DNA from: Limnoraphis robusta CS-951
Lineage (GTDB): Bacteria; Cyanobacteriota; Cyanobacteriia; Cyanobacteriales; Microcoleaceae
Reading direction: 5' to 3'
DNA length: 13,363 nucleotides
Assembly: GCF_000972705.2 (NCBI RefSeq)
Contig: NZ_LATL02000168.1
Coordinates: 10,469 to 23,831, forward strand
The position numbers and the translations under genes are program-made. Numbering within the stretch: position 1 is the stretch's first letter; each line of letters begins with the position of its first letter. The notes under the pieces were generated by a model that did not search any database, had not been told where the DNA came from, and worked only from the letters and a program-made list of their open reading frames with translations. Below, in pieces: positions 7,171-13,363 of this stretch.

Positions 7171-8700
7171 CTACAGTCGGCGCCAACGATGACCATTGCG
7201 GTTGAGCAATAGTTCCGCTTCTACAGGTTCCCAAGTTCCGGCTTCATAGAAAGGAATCGCATCCGGGGCAGCAGGAGCATCCCAAGCTTCTAAAAGCGGA
7301 GTAATAATCTTCCAAGAGGCTTCTACTTCGTCATCTCGGGTAAATAGTGTTTGATCACCGAGCATACAGTCAATCAATAGACGAGCATAAGCATCCGTAT
7401 TCGGCTTACCAAAAGCGGTATCATAGCGAAAATCCATATCAACCGAACGGGTTCTCAAGGAATTTCCCGGTGTTTTCACCTCAAACCGCATCGAAATCCC
7501 TTCATTCGGCTGAATTCGCAGGGCCAGAACGTTGGGGTTCGCTTGTTTGGCTGCCGACTGGAACATCAAATAGGGAACTTCTTTAAACTGGATGGCGATT
7601 TCTGAGACTTTTTTCGGCATCCGTTTTCCAGTTCGCAGATAAAACGGCACCCCTTTCCAACGCCAGTTATCAATATGCAGTTTCAGAGCCACATAAGTCG
7701 GCGTGGTCGAGTTGGGGTCTGCTCCTTCTTCCTCTCGATAACCGGGAACAGGCTTACCTTTCATCCAGCCGGGAGTATATTGACCTCTAATGGCTGAGTG
7801 GTCGAGGTTGTTGATATCCGCCAAGTGCGTCGCTTGCAACACCTTAACCTTCTCGTTGCGAATGCTATCGGCATCAAGGGAGTTCGGGGCTTCCATCGCC
7901 GTTAGGGAGAAAACTTGCATCAGGTGATTCTGCACCATGTCACGCAACGCCCCGGAGGTTTCATAATAACCCGCCCGTCCTTCCAAACCAACGGTTTCGG
8001 CAACTGTGATTTGGACGTGATCGACAAACTGACGGTTCCACAGGGGTTCAAAAATCGCGTTAGCAAACCGGAACACCATCAAGTTTTGAACCGTTTCTTT
8101 GCCCAAATAATGGTCAATCCGGTAAACTTGTTCTTCAGCGCAAACCTGACGCACAATCCGGTTAAGAACTTGGGCGGTACTCAAGTCGCGACCAAAGGGT
8201 TTTTCAATCACCAAACGATGTTTTTTCGGGTCTACTAACATTCCCGCAGCACCGAGCTGTTGAATGGCTTCCCCGAAGAAAGCAGGGGCGACAGACAGGT
8301 AAAAGACGCGGTTTCCTCGGGTTCCTCGGAGTTCGTCTAGTTCGCTGAGAAATGCTTTAAGTTTCTGATAACTTTCCTGCTGATCCATGTTACCGGAACA
8401 GTAAAACAACCCCTTCGCGAAGTCGTTCCACAGTTCCTCCGATTGTAAGCCGCCGCCGAATTCTTCGACACCGATACGCATTTGTTCACGAAAATAGTCG
8501 TGAGTCCAGTCTCGGCGTGCCACCCCGACAATCGTCAGTTCCGCAGGCAGCTTGCGTTCGAGGCGCATCTGATAGAGGGCCGGAACCAATTTGCGTTGAG
8601 TTAAATCCCCCGATGCACCATAGATGACTAAAATCTGAGGTTCCGGGATGCGATCTTGTTGCAGTCCAATCCGTAACGGATTTTCTAGTAGTGTAACCAT
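7171..8700 (-). CDS. zwf: Glucose-6-phosphate 1-dehydrogenase
   Basis: A 509-residue enzyme of standard family length. It oxidises glucose-6-phosphate to 6-phosphogluconolactone with NADP+, the entry step of the oxidative pentose phosphate pathway and the main source of NADPH for cyanobacteria in the dark and in heterocysts. Motifs: the dinucleotide-binding GASGDLT (residues 28-34), EKPFG (166-170), the substrate-binding signature RIDHYLGKE (194-202), and the catalytic His259 in DMVQNHLMQ. The C-terminal domain has the conserved [14 protein letters not shown] start with an AAGGGA ribosome-binding site eight bases upstream. It lies 123 bases before opcA and 407 bases after fbp. The long upstream gap leaves room for a promoter of its own. 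Confidence 0.97.
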   Translation of the reverse strand: MVTLLENPLRIGLQQDRIPEPQILVIYGASGDLTQRKLVPALYQMRLERKLPAELTIVGVARRDWTHDYFREQMRIGVEEFGGGLQSEELWNDFAKGLFYCSGNMDQQESYQKLKAFLSELDELRGTRGNRVFYLSVAPAFFGEAIQQLGAAGMLVDPKKHRLVIEKPFGRDLSTAQVLNRIVRQVCAEEQVYRIDHYLGKETVQNLMVFRFANAIFEPLWNRQFVDHVQITVAETVGLEGRAGYYETSGALRDMVQNHLMQVFSLTAMEAPNSLDADSIRNEKVKVLQATHLADINNLDHSAIRGQYTPGWMKGKPVPGYREEEGADPNSTTPTYVALKLHIDNWRWKGVPFYLRTGKRMPKKVSEIAIQFKEVPYLMFQSAAKQANPNVLALRIQPNEGISMRFEVKTPGNSLRTRSVDMDFRYDTAFGKPNTDAYARLLIDCMLGDQTLFTRDDEVEASWKIITPLLEAWDAPAAPDAIPFYEAGTWEPVEAELLLNRNGHRWRRL

Positions 8701-9107
8701 TTACATTCCCTTGTCAATTTAGTTGAGGCGGTGACACTTTTTGTTTGTTTTAATTATCTGTTTTCGGTGATCAGCAAACCGTTAGAAATGAACACTTACC
8801 CATTTTGGCTTTTCGGCGAGGATTTTTTCGGATTCAAAGGCTCAATGAGCAAGCTTTTCAGCGATAAATAGCAGGTGAACCCGTTGGTTTATTTTTCTCC
8901 GTGATGGTCTAAAATTTTCGGGATTCCAGCTTAAGTTTTAATGCCTATTCCTACGGTGTTGATGAACTGATAACCCCGAACTGAACTATCCGACTGGAGA
9001 AAACGATTTGACTTTTTCTTCCCGAGAACTGATCAACGAAGTCAACACTTTGACAAACAAATTAATGCCTACTTCAATTTCTGTATCGTTTTACCTGTTG
9101 ATCATGC
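8701..9107. other. Gene-free gap between fbp and zwf
   Basis: 407 bases with no credible gene on either strand and no transaldolase-like peptide that I can read. On the minus strand it is the fbp 3' end and the zwf leader, ending in the zwf ribosome-binding site. The 7-mer ATGCCTA occurs at 8941, 9066 and 9104, once at the very end of fbp. No strong terminator or consensus promoter is evident. The plus strand holds a 44-codon TTG-initiated frame (9008-9142) that overlaps the end of fbp and is probably chance. Confidence 0.6.
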
Positions 9108-10172
9108 CTATTGTTCCTCCCGACGCGCCCGATCTTGAATAAAGGACTCGACTAGGGCAACATCTTCTTTACTACCAATCACCAGGGGTGTGCGTTGATG
9201 TAATTTGTCGGGAACCACGTCCATAATTTCCTGAGTTCCCGTAGAAGCCCGTCCTCCCGCTTGCTCCATTAAAAAGGCCATCGGTGCTGATTCATACAGC
9301 AAACGCAATTTTCCTTCGGGTTTTTTCACCGTACCGGGGTACAAAAACACACCGCCCTGATACAAAATTCTGTGGATATCTCCCACTAAAGCACCGCTAT
9401 ACCGAGCCGTGTAACCGTCGTGACGGTGAACATAGCGGATATAATCACGAATCGATTCATCCCACTGCCAGAAGTTGCCTTCGTTGACGCTATAGACAGG
9501 GCCGTGATCGGGAACTTTGATGTTCTCATCTGCAAGAATAAACTCACCCAAACTCGGGTCAAGGGTAAACGAATGAACGCCTGTTCCAATGCTGTAAACC
9601 AGCAATGTACTCGGGCCATAAAGGATGTACCCGGCGGCTAGCTGTTTATGTCCGTGTTGCAACAAGTCTGAAGCCGTACCGTCCTCATCATTGCCTTCCT
9701 GTTGACGAATCGAGAAAATTGATCCGACATTCAGGTTGGTGTCTAGATTGGATGAACCATCCAAGGGATCGTATAGCAACGTATAGCGTCCGATGGGGCA
9801 GTTTTCGGGAATATAATAGGGGTTCTCCATTTCTTCAGAAGCCAAGCGGCAGACTAAACCGCTTTGTTTGAACACGGAGATAAACACCGAGTTGGAGTAG
9901 AGATCCATTTGCTTGACTTCTTCTCCTTGAACGTTCACACTGCCTGTGAACCCCAAGGCATCGTCTACTAATCCCGCTCGGCTTAAACGGCGTGCAATCA
10001 ATTTTCCCGCAAGTCCGATGCGATTCATCAATGCACTGAGATCTTGAGCATCGGGTGAAAAACTATGGAGTTGTTCGAGAACATGACGGGATAGCGTGGT
10101 GCAGTCCCGATCAATGTAATGCCCCTGATCCAGAGGATCGTTTTGCGTGGGCTTGGCTGGAATCTGAACCAT
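9108..10172 (-). CDS. fbp: Class I fructose-1,6-bisphosphatase
   Basis: A 354-residue FBPase I, close to the length of other cyanobacterial and chloroplast enzymes. It hydrolyses fructose-1,6-bisphosphate to fructose-6-phosphate in gluconeogenesis and the Calvin cycle, in the cytoplasm. Metal and phosphate ligands are visible: SEEME (112-116, with Glu113/Glu114), [11 protein letters not shown] (134-144, with Asp135 and Asp138), the substrate-contacting [12 protein letters not shown] (257-268), and [17 protein letters not shown] (291-307), which includes the C-terminal metal-site Glu294. The long redox insertion of the chloroplast enzyme is not apparent. ATG start with GGAG nine bases upstream. 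It is the first gene of the fbp-zwf-opcA cluster, preceded by a 502-base gap that should hold the main promoter. Confidence 0.97.
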   Translation of the reverse strand: MVQIPAKPTQNDPLDQGHYIDRDCTTLSRHVLEQLHSFSPDAQDLSALMNRIGLAGKLIARRLSRAGLVDDALGFTGSVNVQGEEVKQMDLYSNSVFISVFKQSGLVCRLASEEMENPYYIPENCPIGRYTLLYDPLDGSSNLDTNLNVGSIFSIRQQEGNDEDGTASDLLQHGHKQLAAGYILYGPSTLLVYSIGTGVHSFTLDPSLGEFILADENIKVPDHGPVYSVNEGNFWQWDESIRDYIRYVHRHDGYTARYSGALVGDIHRILYQGGVFLYPGTVKKPEGKLRLLYESAPMAFLMEQAGGRASTGTQEIMDVVPDKLHQRTPLVIGSKEDVALVESFIQDRARREEQ

Positions 10173-10269
10173 GATTATCGTCTCCGGTGTCTACTCGTTT
10201 CTCCTTGGACACTCTCACCCACAAGCTTTTCACTTGTCGAGAGATTCTTGCTTCTTCCCCTCTTAACTA

Positions 10270-10294
10270 GATTAGACTTTAGAAAAATCTAATC
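10270..10294. promoter_or_regulatory. Inverted repeat in the fbp leader
   Basis: GATTAGA (10270-10276) and TCTAATC (10288-10294) are perfect inverted arms with an 11-base spacer, 98 bases before the fbp start codon. It could be an operator or an RNA hairpin. It does not match the NtcA pattern GTA-N8-TAC. Confidence 0.35.
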
Positions 10295-10554
10295 CCCGCT
10301 ACTATCGAGTCCTGAAGCATTTTAGTTTGACTTCCACTGGCGGCTCGACAGCAGAAGGATCTCCATCTATATTAAGGAGACTTTTTGGGTCAGACGGCCA
10401 AATTTTAAGCTAAGTTTTATATCTTTGGTTGATTACTCAAGCTGGATTTATTTTTTTTTCTTAAAAAATTAAGTTTTACTGTCCCTCGCCGCATTTTTTT
10501 CAGAAATCAGTATAAATAACTACTTTATTAGGGATTGGGGGTTGGGTGTTCGCC

Positions 10555-10582
10555 GTCAGTAGACAGTTTTCAGTGAACAGTT
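10555..10582. repeat. Heptamer tract with CAGT core
   Basis: Four consecutive 7-base units, GTCAGTA, GACAGTT, TTCAGTG and AACAGTT, share the pattern NNCAGTN. This is the third heptameric tract in the window, again in an intergenic region. Confidence 0.6.
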
Positions 10583-10674
10583 GAGAGCAACTAACGAACC
10601 CTTTAGGGGGTCTGCCCGCAAGATCGGATTTCGCGCTCGGGGCAGGAATATGTAGGTTTTGAAGTCAACAAGCT

Positions 10675-11283
10675 CTAATAAACCTTTTCTAACTGCCGAA
10701 AATCACGTTCAACTTCGATCCAAAGTGCGCGATTATGCGGATCAGTTTTCAGAGCTTTTTTGAGATAAATTCTCGCTTTTTCCAGCTTTTTATCTTTAAT
10801 TAGAGCGCGTCCAAATCGTTGATAAGTAATAGCTTGCCATTGACGAATTTCCACATCTTGCGGAATCCGTTCAGCCAAACCTTCGATTAAAGCGATCGCT
10901 CTAGGAAAGCGTTGATATTTCAGCAATTGTTGCAATTCTCGATAAGAATTTTCCTTCAATTTTTGCTCGAGTTCTGAGAGTTGAGGGTTTCTTTTTAAGG
11001 CAGGTTCTTGACGAGTCACTTTCACCCGGAGCGGTTGAAAAGGCACTTGAGAAACAACCGTTTGCTGAGGTTCAGATGGACTAAAACTTTCGGCTTCGGG
11101 TTTAGCAATATTCAGCAAAAACTTATAAGCTTCTGTCACCGCTATAAATTTTTCTCGGGCTAAGTGATCCGGGTTAACATCAGGATGATAAAGCCGAGCC
11201 AGTCGCCGATAAGAAGCTTTGACTGCTTCTAAACTTGCACCAGATAGCAATCCCAATTGTCGATAATAATCTGCCGTATCCAT
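10675..11283 (-). CDS. DnaJ-domain protein with C-terminal TPR-like helices
   Basis: A 202-residue protein with an N-terminal J domain (residues 4-57) carrying the HPD motif at His33-Pro34-Asp35, needed to stimulate DnaK ATPase activity. There is no Gly/Phe-rich segment, zinc-finger domain or DnaJ C-terminal substrate domain, so this is a J-domain (type III) co-chaperone and not the main DnaJ. After a Pro/Gln-rich linker (66-100), the C-terminal half is helical and ends in a TPR-like pair (AITYQRFGRALIKDKKLEKA, then IYLKKALKTDPHNRALW). The J domain probably recruits Hsp70 to a client held by the TPR-like part. ATG start; a GGAG lies about 12 bases upstream. It lies 128 bases downstream of clpP on the same strand, which may mean a shared protein-quality role, but the spacer contains a palindromic repeat and the two need not be co-transcribed. 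Confidence 0.85.
   Translation of the reverse strand: MDTADYYRQLGLLSGASLEAVKASYRRLARLYHPDVNPDHLAREKFIAVTEAYKFLLNIAKPEAESFSPSEPQQTVVSQVPFQPLRVKVTRQEPALKRNPQLSELEQKLKENSYRELQQLLKYQRFPRAIALIEGLAERIPQDVEIRQWQAITYQRFGRALIKDKKLEKARIYLKKALKTDPHNRALWIEVERDFRQLEKVY
10892..10899. repeat. HIP1 octamer GCGATCGC
   Basis: Perfect HIP1 palindrome inside the DnaJ-like gene; third of three in the window. Confidence 0.85.
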
Positions 11284-11345
11284 TCAGTTTGTATCAACTC
11301 CGTCAACCCTAATTTTAGTTAACAGCCTTTACAGTTTACAGAATT

Positions 11346-11407
11346 GTAGGGGCGGGTTCCACACTGATCGATGTTTCCCACAAACAACTGACATAAACCC
11401 GCCCTAC
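11346..11407. repeat. Palindromic repeat GTAGGGGCGGGTT / AACCCGCCCTAC
   Basis: GTAGGGGCGGGTT (11346-11358) and AACCCGCCCTAC (11396-11407) are inverted arms differing by one inserted G, around a 37-base centre. The element ends 5 bases after the clpP stop codon, so the transcript would fold into a strong stem there, but no T run follows. Its left arm matches the left end of the element at 5590-5694. GTAGGGGCGGG palindromes are common between genes in cyanobacteria. Confidence 0.65.
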
Positions 11408-11411
11408 CCGT

Positions 11412-12008
11412 TTAAACCGGACGTTCTTCGATCACCTGATCAACTAAACCGTAGTTTCTAGCTTCTTCGGCGGATAGGAAGTAATCGCGATCCGTATCTT
11501 TCTCGATTTTTTCGATCGATTGATTCGTCCGTTCGGCGAGGATACTGTTTAACAGACTGCGAATTCGTAGAATTTCTCGGGCTTCAATTTCGATATCCGT
11601 CGCTTGACCCCGAGTTCCGCCCATCGGTTGGTGAATCATAATTCGGGCGTGAGGGAGGGCGAGGCGCTTTCCAGGGGTTCCCGAAGCTAACAGGAAAGCC
11701 CCCATCGAAGCCGCCAAACCCACACAAATGGTCACGACATCGGATTTAATGTATTGCATGGTATCGTATATTGCCATGCCTGCTGTGACGGAACCTCCGG
11801 GGGAGTTGATGTAGAGATAAATCGGCTTATTCGGATCATCAGAGTCCAAATAGAGCATTGACGCCACAATCCGATTGGCTAACCCATCGGTCACTTCTTG
11901 ACCCAGGAAAATAATTCGTTCTTGGTTCAGACGGGTATAGATATCAACCCATCTCTCATATTGACTACCGGGAAGGCGGTAAGGAACACTGGGAATACCA
12001 ATAGGCAT
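11412..12008 (-). CDS. clpP: ATP-dependent Clp protease proteolytic subunit, ClpP3-like
   Basis: A 198-residue ClpP with an intact serine-protease triad: Ser101 in [10 protein letters not shown], His126 in [10 protein letters not shown] and Asp175 in DTDRDYFLS. The spacings (25 and 49 residues) equal those of E. coli Ser97-His122-Asp171. ClpP forms the proteolytic chamber that works with a Clp ATPase. It lies 37 bases downstream of clpR on the same strand, the arrangement of clpR-clpP3 in Synechococcus elongatus, where ClpP3 and ClpR build a mixed core essential for viability. The assignment to the ClpP3 paralogue rests on this neighbourhood, not on a tree. ATG start; the short N-terminus ([14 protein letters not shown]) fits a cyanobacterial ClpP with little or no propeptide. 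Confidence 0.95.
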   Translation of the reverse strand: MPIGIPSVPYRLPGSQYERWVDIYTRLNQERIIFLGQEVTDGLANRIVASMLYLDSDDPNKPIYLYINSPGGSVTAGMAIYDTMQYIKSDVVTICVGLAASMGAFLLASGTPGKRLALPHARIMIHQPMGGTRGQATDIEIEAREILRIRSLLNSILAERTNQSIEKIEKDTDRDYFLSAEEARNYGLVDQVIEERPV

Positions 12009-12045
12009 GACTATTTTCTCGCTCTTGCTAATAAAATTAACGAAA

Positions 12046-12708
12046 TTAAACAGCTAAAACAGGTTTTGGCAAATCTTTGCGGCTTTGCAGAACCCGATCA
12101 ATTAAACCGTATTCTTTGGCTTGTTCGGGGGTCAAATAGAACATCCGATCCGTATCTTTAGAGATTCTCTCGATCGATTGACCTGTATTCTTAGCCATAA
12201 TTTCCAAAAAGGTTTGTTTATTGGCTAAGACTTCTTTCGCCCGAATCTGAATATCAGTCGCTTGACCTCGGGCGCCTGATTTGGCTTGATTGAGAATCAG
12301 CGTAGCATGAGGTAAGCTAGCACGGTATCCTTTTGTACCTGCTGACAAAATCATCGCCGCCGTTCCCATCGCTTGACCGATGCAGATCGTATGAACAGGC
12401 GGTTTGATGTAGCTGATCGTATCGCAGATGGCAAAGGCTTCGGTTTCAAACCCGATCGCATCTCCTCCGTACCAGGAAGTCCCAGTCGAGTTAATGTAAA
12501 AATAGATGGGTTTATCGGGATCGTCGAACTGTAAGTACAGCAGTTGAGCAATAATCAGTTCGGTGACATCAATTCCGACTTGGCGTTTAATGTCATCAGA
12601 TGAATACAATGGCAATCCCAGGTAAACAATCCGCTCTTTTAACAGCAGAGATTCTAAATCTGGGGGCGGTGTCCGAAGCGGGCTATCGTTGTAGTATGAG
12701 CTTTGCAC
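12046..12708 (-). CDS. clpR: ClpR, catalytically inactive Clp protease subunit
   Basis: A 220-residue ClpP paralogue in which all three catalytic positions are replaced: Gly115 for Ser ([10 protein letters not shown]), Asn140 for His ([10 protein letters not shown]) and Met189 for Asp (DTDRMFYLT). Each replacement lies exactly 14 residues after its counterpart in the neighbouring ClpP. It also carries the extra segment [19 protein letters not shown] (residues 74-92), typical of cyanobacterial and plastid ClpR. It contributes structure to the mixed ClpP3/ClpR core. The start is GTG at 12708; an in-frame TAA two codons upstream rules out a longer form, and no clear Shine-Dalgarno sequence is visible. 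Its promoter must lie in the divergent region shared with the VWA relic. Confidence 0.95.
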   Translation of the reverse strand: MQSSYYNDSPLRTPPPDLESLLLKERIVYLGLPLYSSDDIKRQVGIDVTELIIAQLLYLQFDDPDKPIYFYINSTGTSWYGGDAIGFETEAFAICDTISYIKPPVHTICIGQAMGTAAMILSAGTKGYRASLPHATLILNQAKSGARGQATDIQIRAKEVLANKQTFLEIMAKNTGQSIERISKDTDRMFYLTPEQAKEYGLIDRVLQSRKDLPKPVLAV

Positions 12709-12773
12709 GGTTTATTCGGTATGAACTCTTCAAAAATTGTAGCTTGAACCCAGAAAGCGATTCTTATACAGAA

Positions 12774-12983
12774 ATACTAACGCAAGTTCAGCTCAGTCTG
12801 ATCAGGGTTAGTTTACAACCTTTTTCAGTGATCCTCTGTATCTCGATTTCATCCCAGTCGAGTGATAACGCTCCTTTTATTCAAGGGTTTTGGCGAATTT
12901 TAGGGTTTTTAACTGCTCATCTTAAACGGTTCGGTGATTACGCCAAGGTGTGGATTTCCGATCTCAAAAGCCTTCGGGGATAA
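12774..12983 (+). pseudogene. Decayed N-terminus of a VWA-protein paralogue
   Basis: Bases 12774-12824 match 13185-13235, the promoter and first codons of the VWA gene downstream, at 40 of 51 positions without gaps; similarity extends back to about 12751. The start ATG of the intact gene is ATC here (12801). The codons then read I-R-VSLQPF, against MNVSLEPF. The frame next breaks at a run of five T. Restoring one T would give FSDPLYLDF (compare LNDPNLDI), and this frame soon reaches TGA (12863-12865). In the unbroken frame the sequence stays open until TAA at 12981-12983 but resembles nothing I know. The right limit is therefore uncertain; a plus-strand terminator at 13043-13068 may mark the end of the lost gene. 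Confidence 0.6.
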
Positions 12984-13042
12984 TTGCTCTGACAGAGGAA
13001 CACCACCCCTAAACCTCTGACAACGCAGCATTAAACATTAAC

Positions 13043-13068
13043 AATCCGCTCAAATTAGCGGGTTTTTA
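13043..13068 (+). terminator. Plus-strand intrinsic terminator without an intact upstream gene
   Basis: AATCCGCT pairs with AGCGGGTTT (one T-G pair at the base of a CCGCT/AGCGG core) around the loop CAAATT, running into GTTTTTA. No intact plus-strand gene precedes it; the relic VWA paralogue is the only candidate, so it probably ended that lost gene. Stem strength is moderate. Confidence 0.6.
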
Positions 13069-13160
13069 GACATTAACCTTGCTCACTTTACCTGATTTTC
13101 TAGGTATCAGGAAGTTGCTGTACAGTTAGTGTAGAGTTAAACAAATTACTCTGAGTCACG

Positions 13161-13189
13161 AAAGGGCTATTCTGATATAAAGATATACT
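13161..13189 (+). promoter_or_regulatory. Candidate promoter of the VWA gene
   Basis: TATACT (13184-13189) is a good -10 box 22 bases before the ATG, which predicts a leader of about 15 bases. No clear -35 box is seen. The segment is conserved in the relic copy (AATACT at 12773-12778), which supports a functional role before the duplication. Confidence 0.45.
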
Positions 13190-13211
13190 AGCGCAACTCC
13201 AACTCACTCCT

Positions 13212-13363
13212 ATGAACGTTAGTTTAGAACCTTTTCTCAACGATCCGAATCTCGATATCACTCAAGGAAGCAGCCAGCGTCAGCTTTCTCTATCGGTTTC
13301 AGCGATTCCTAACGCTGTTGATCACCATGTTCCCCTGAACCTCTGTCTGATTTTAGATCATAG
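13212..13363 (+). CDS. VWA-domain protein (3' part outside the window)
   Basis: The first 50 codons of a protein beginning MNVSLEPFLNDPNLDITQ. An SSQRQLSLSVSAIPN strand follows, then VPLNLCLILDH at the very end. PLNLCLILDHSGSM is the typical start of the von Willebrand factor A domain in cyanobacterial VWA proteins, so Asp49 is probably the first aspartate of the MIDAS motif D-x-S-x-S; the window ends two bases into the next codon. VWA domains bind a divalent metal and mediate protein-protein contacts. There is no signal peptide, which suggests a cytoplasmic protein. ATG start, with no clear Shine-Dalgarno sequence. Calling it VWA depends on recognising the motif start, since the rest is cut off. 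Confidence 0.75.
   Translation, partial: MNVSLEPFLNDPNLDITQGSSQRQLSLSVSAIPNAVDHHVPLNLCLILDH

Larger units (their letters stand above)
10173..10674. other. Long non-coding region upstream of fbp
   Basis: 502 bases between the DnaJ-like gene's stop codon and the fbp start, with no gene visible. It should hold the fbp promoter on the minus strand. A weak candidate is TTGAGT (10435-10440) with the A+T-rich TATAAA (10416-10421); the 13-base spacing is too short to trust. A leader of 200 bases or more is possible. The half next to fbp includes a 7-base inverted repeat. The far half carries a heptamer tract and, at 10611-10650, an imperfect CTGCCCG/CGGGGCAG pair just after the DnaJ-like gene, possibly its 3' hairpin. 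The poly-A/T-rich centre (10440-10510) may be a bent or UP-like element. Confidence 0.5.
12709..13211. other. Divergent region between clpR and the VWA gene
   Basis: A 503-base region with no intact gene. Its left part must drive clpR on the minus strand; CTTATA at 12763-12768 (TATAAG on the minus strand) is a possible -10 but lacks a convincing -35. It then holds the VWA relic, a plus-strand terminator and the promoter of the intact VWA gene. A short CCTGA/TCAGG hairpin lies at 13091-13111. Confidence 0.6.

Noticed and set aside
7915..8238. 107-codon plus-strand frame opposite zwf
   Set aside because: Antisense shadow of the conserved RIDHYLGKE region; no independent start signal or motif.
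9008..9142. A 44-codon plus-strand frame with a TTG start and GGAG eight bases upstream
   Set aside because: It runs antisense into the end of fbp, has a rare start codon and shows no recognisable motif; chance is the simpler explanation.
11329..11342. TTTACAGTTTACAG as an HLR1 (RpaB) site upstream of the DnaJ-like gene
   Set aside because: The two TTTACA units are seven bases apart, whereas HLR1 direct repeats have ten-base spacing.
12600..12983. A 127-codon plus-strand open frame
   Set aside because: Its first third is the antisense of clpR and its middle is the decayed VWA start. The tail resembles no family I know, so I treat it as part of the relic, not as a gene.

Overview
The window looks like chromosomal DNA from a filamentous, probably oscillatorialean, cyanobacterium (Planktothrix, Limnoraphis/Lyngbya or Arthrospira-like). 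The clues are the fbp-zwf-opcA cluster, a clpR-clpP pair in which the ClpR member has lost its whole catalytic triad, a TPR-CHAT protein, a VWA protein with the cyanobacterial-style N-terminus, three copies of the HIP1 octamer GCGATCGC, and heptameric repeat tracts between genes. The genus is an inference; no rRNA or other marker is present.

Layout. Bases 1-4905 read on the plus strand: the 3' part of a large TPR-CHAT protease-like gene (cut at the window start), a divergent member of the SAM hydroxide adenosyltransferase (DUF62) family, a MITE-like inverted-repeat element, and a nickel-pincer lactate racemase (LarA) family gene whose start codon abuts that element. Bases 4919-12708 read on the minus strand. 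In transcription order, from right to left, they are clpR, clpP (clpP3-like), a DnaJ-domain/TPR-like protein, fbp, zwf, opcA and a small PD-(D/E)XK nuclease-like protein. The right end is again plus strand: a decayed copy of the promoter and N-terminus of a VWA gene, a plus-strand terminator, then the intact start of a VWA gene cut by the window edge just before its MIDAS motif is complete.

How the genes work together. Fbp, Zwf and OpcA sit at the junction of the Calvin cycle, gluconeogenesis and the oxidative pentose phosphate pathway. OpcA is the activator of Zwf and carries the cysteine pair through which thioredoxin is thought to control it. Transaldolase (tal), present in this cluster in Nostoc, is absent here; a gene-free 407-base gap lies between fbp and zwf. 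ClpR and ClpP make the mixed active/inactive rings of a cyanobacterial Clp protease core, and the downstream DnaJ-like protein may belong to the same protein-quality network, though that is only suggested by position.

I found no coherent new multi-gene system. The most unusual things are the relic VWA duplication next to clpR, the inverted-repeat element at the larA start, the DUF62 protein that has lost the usual active-site histidine position, and a repeat whose end doubles as the opcA terminator. No tRNA, rRNA, CRISPR array or full insertion sequence was seen.
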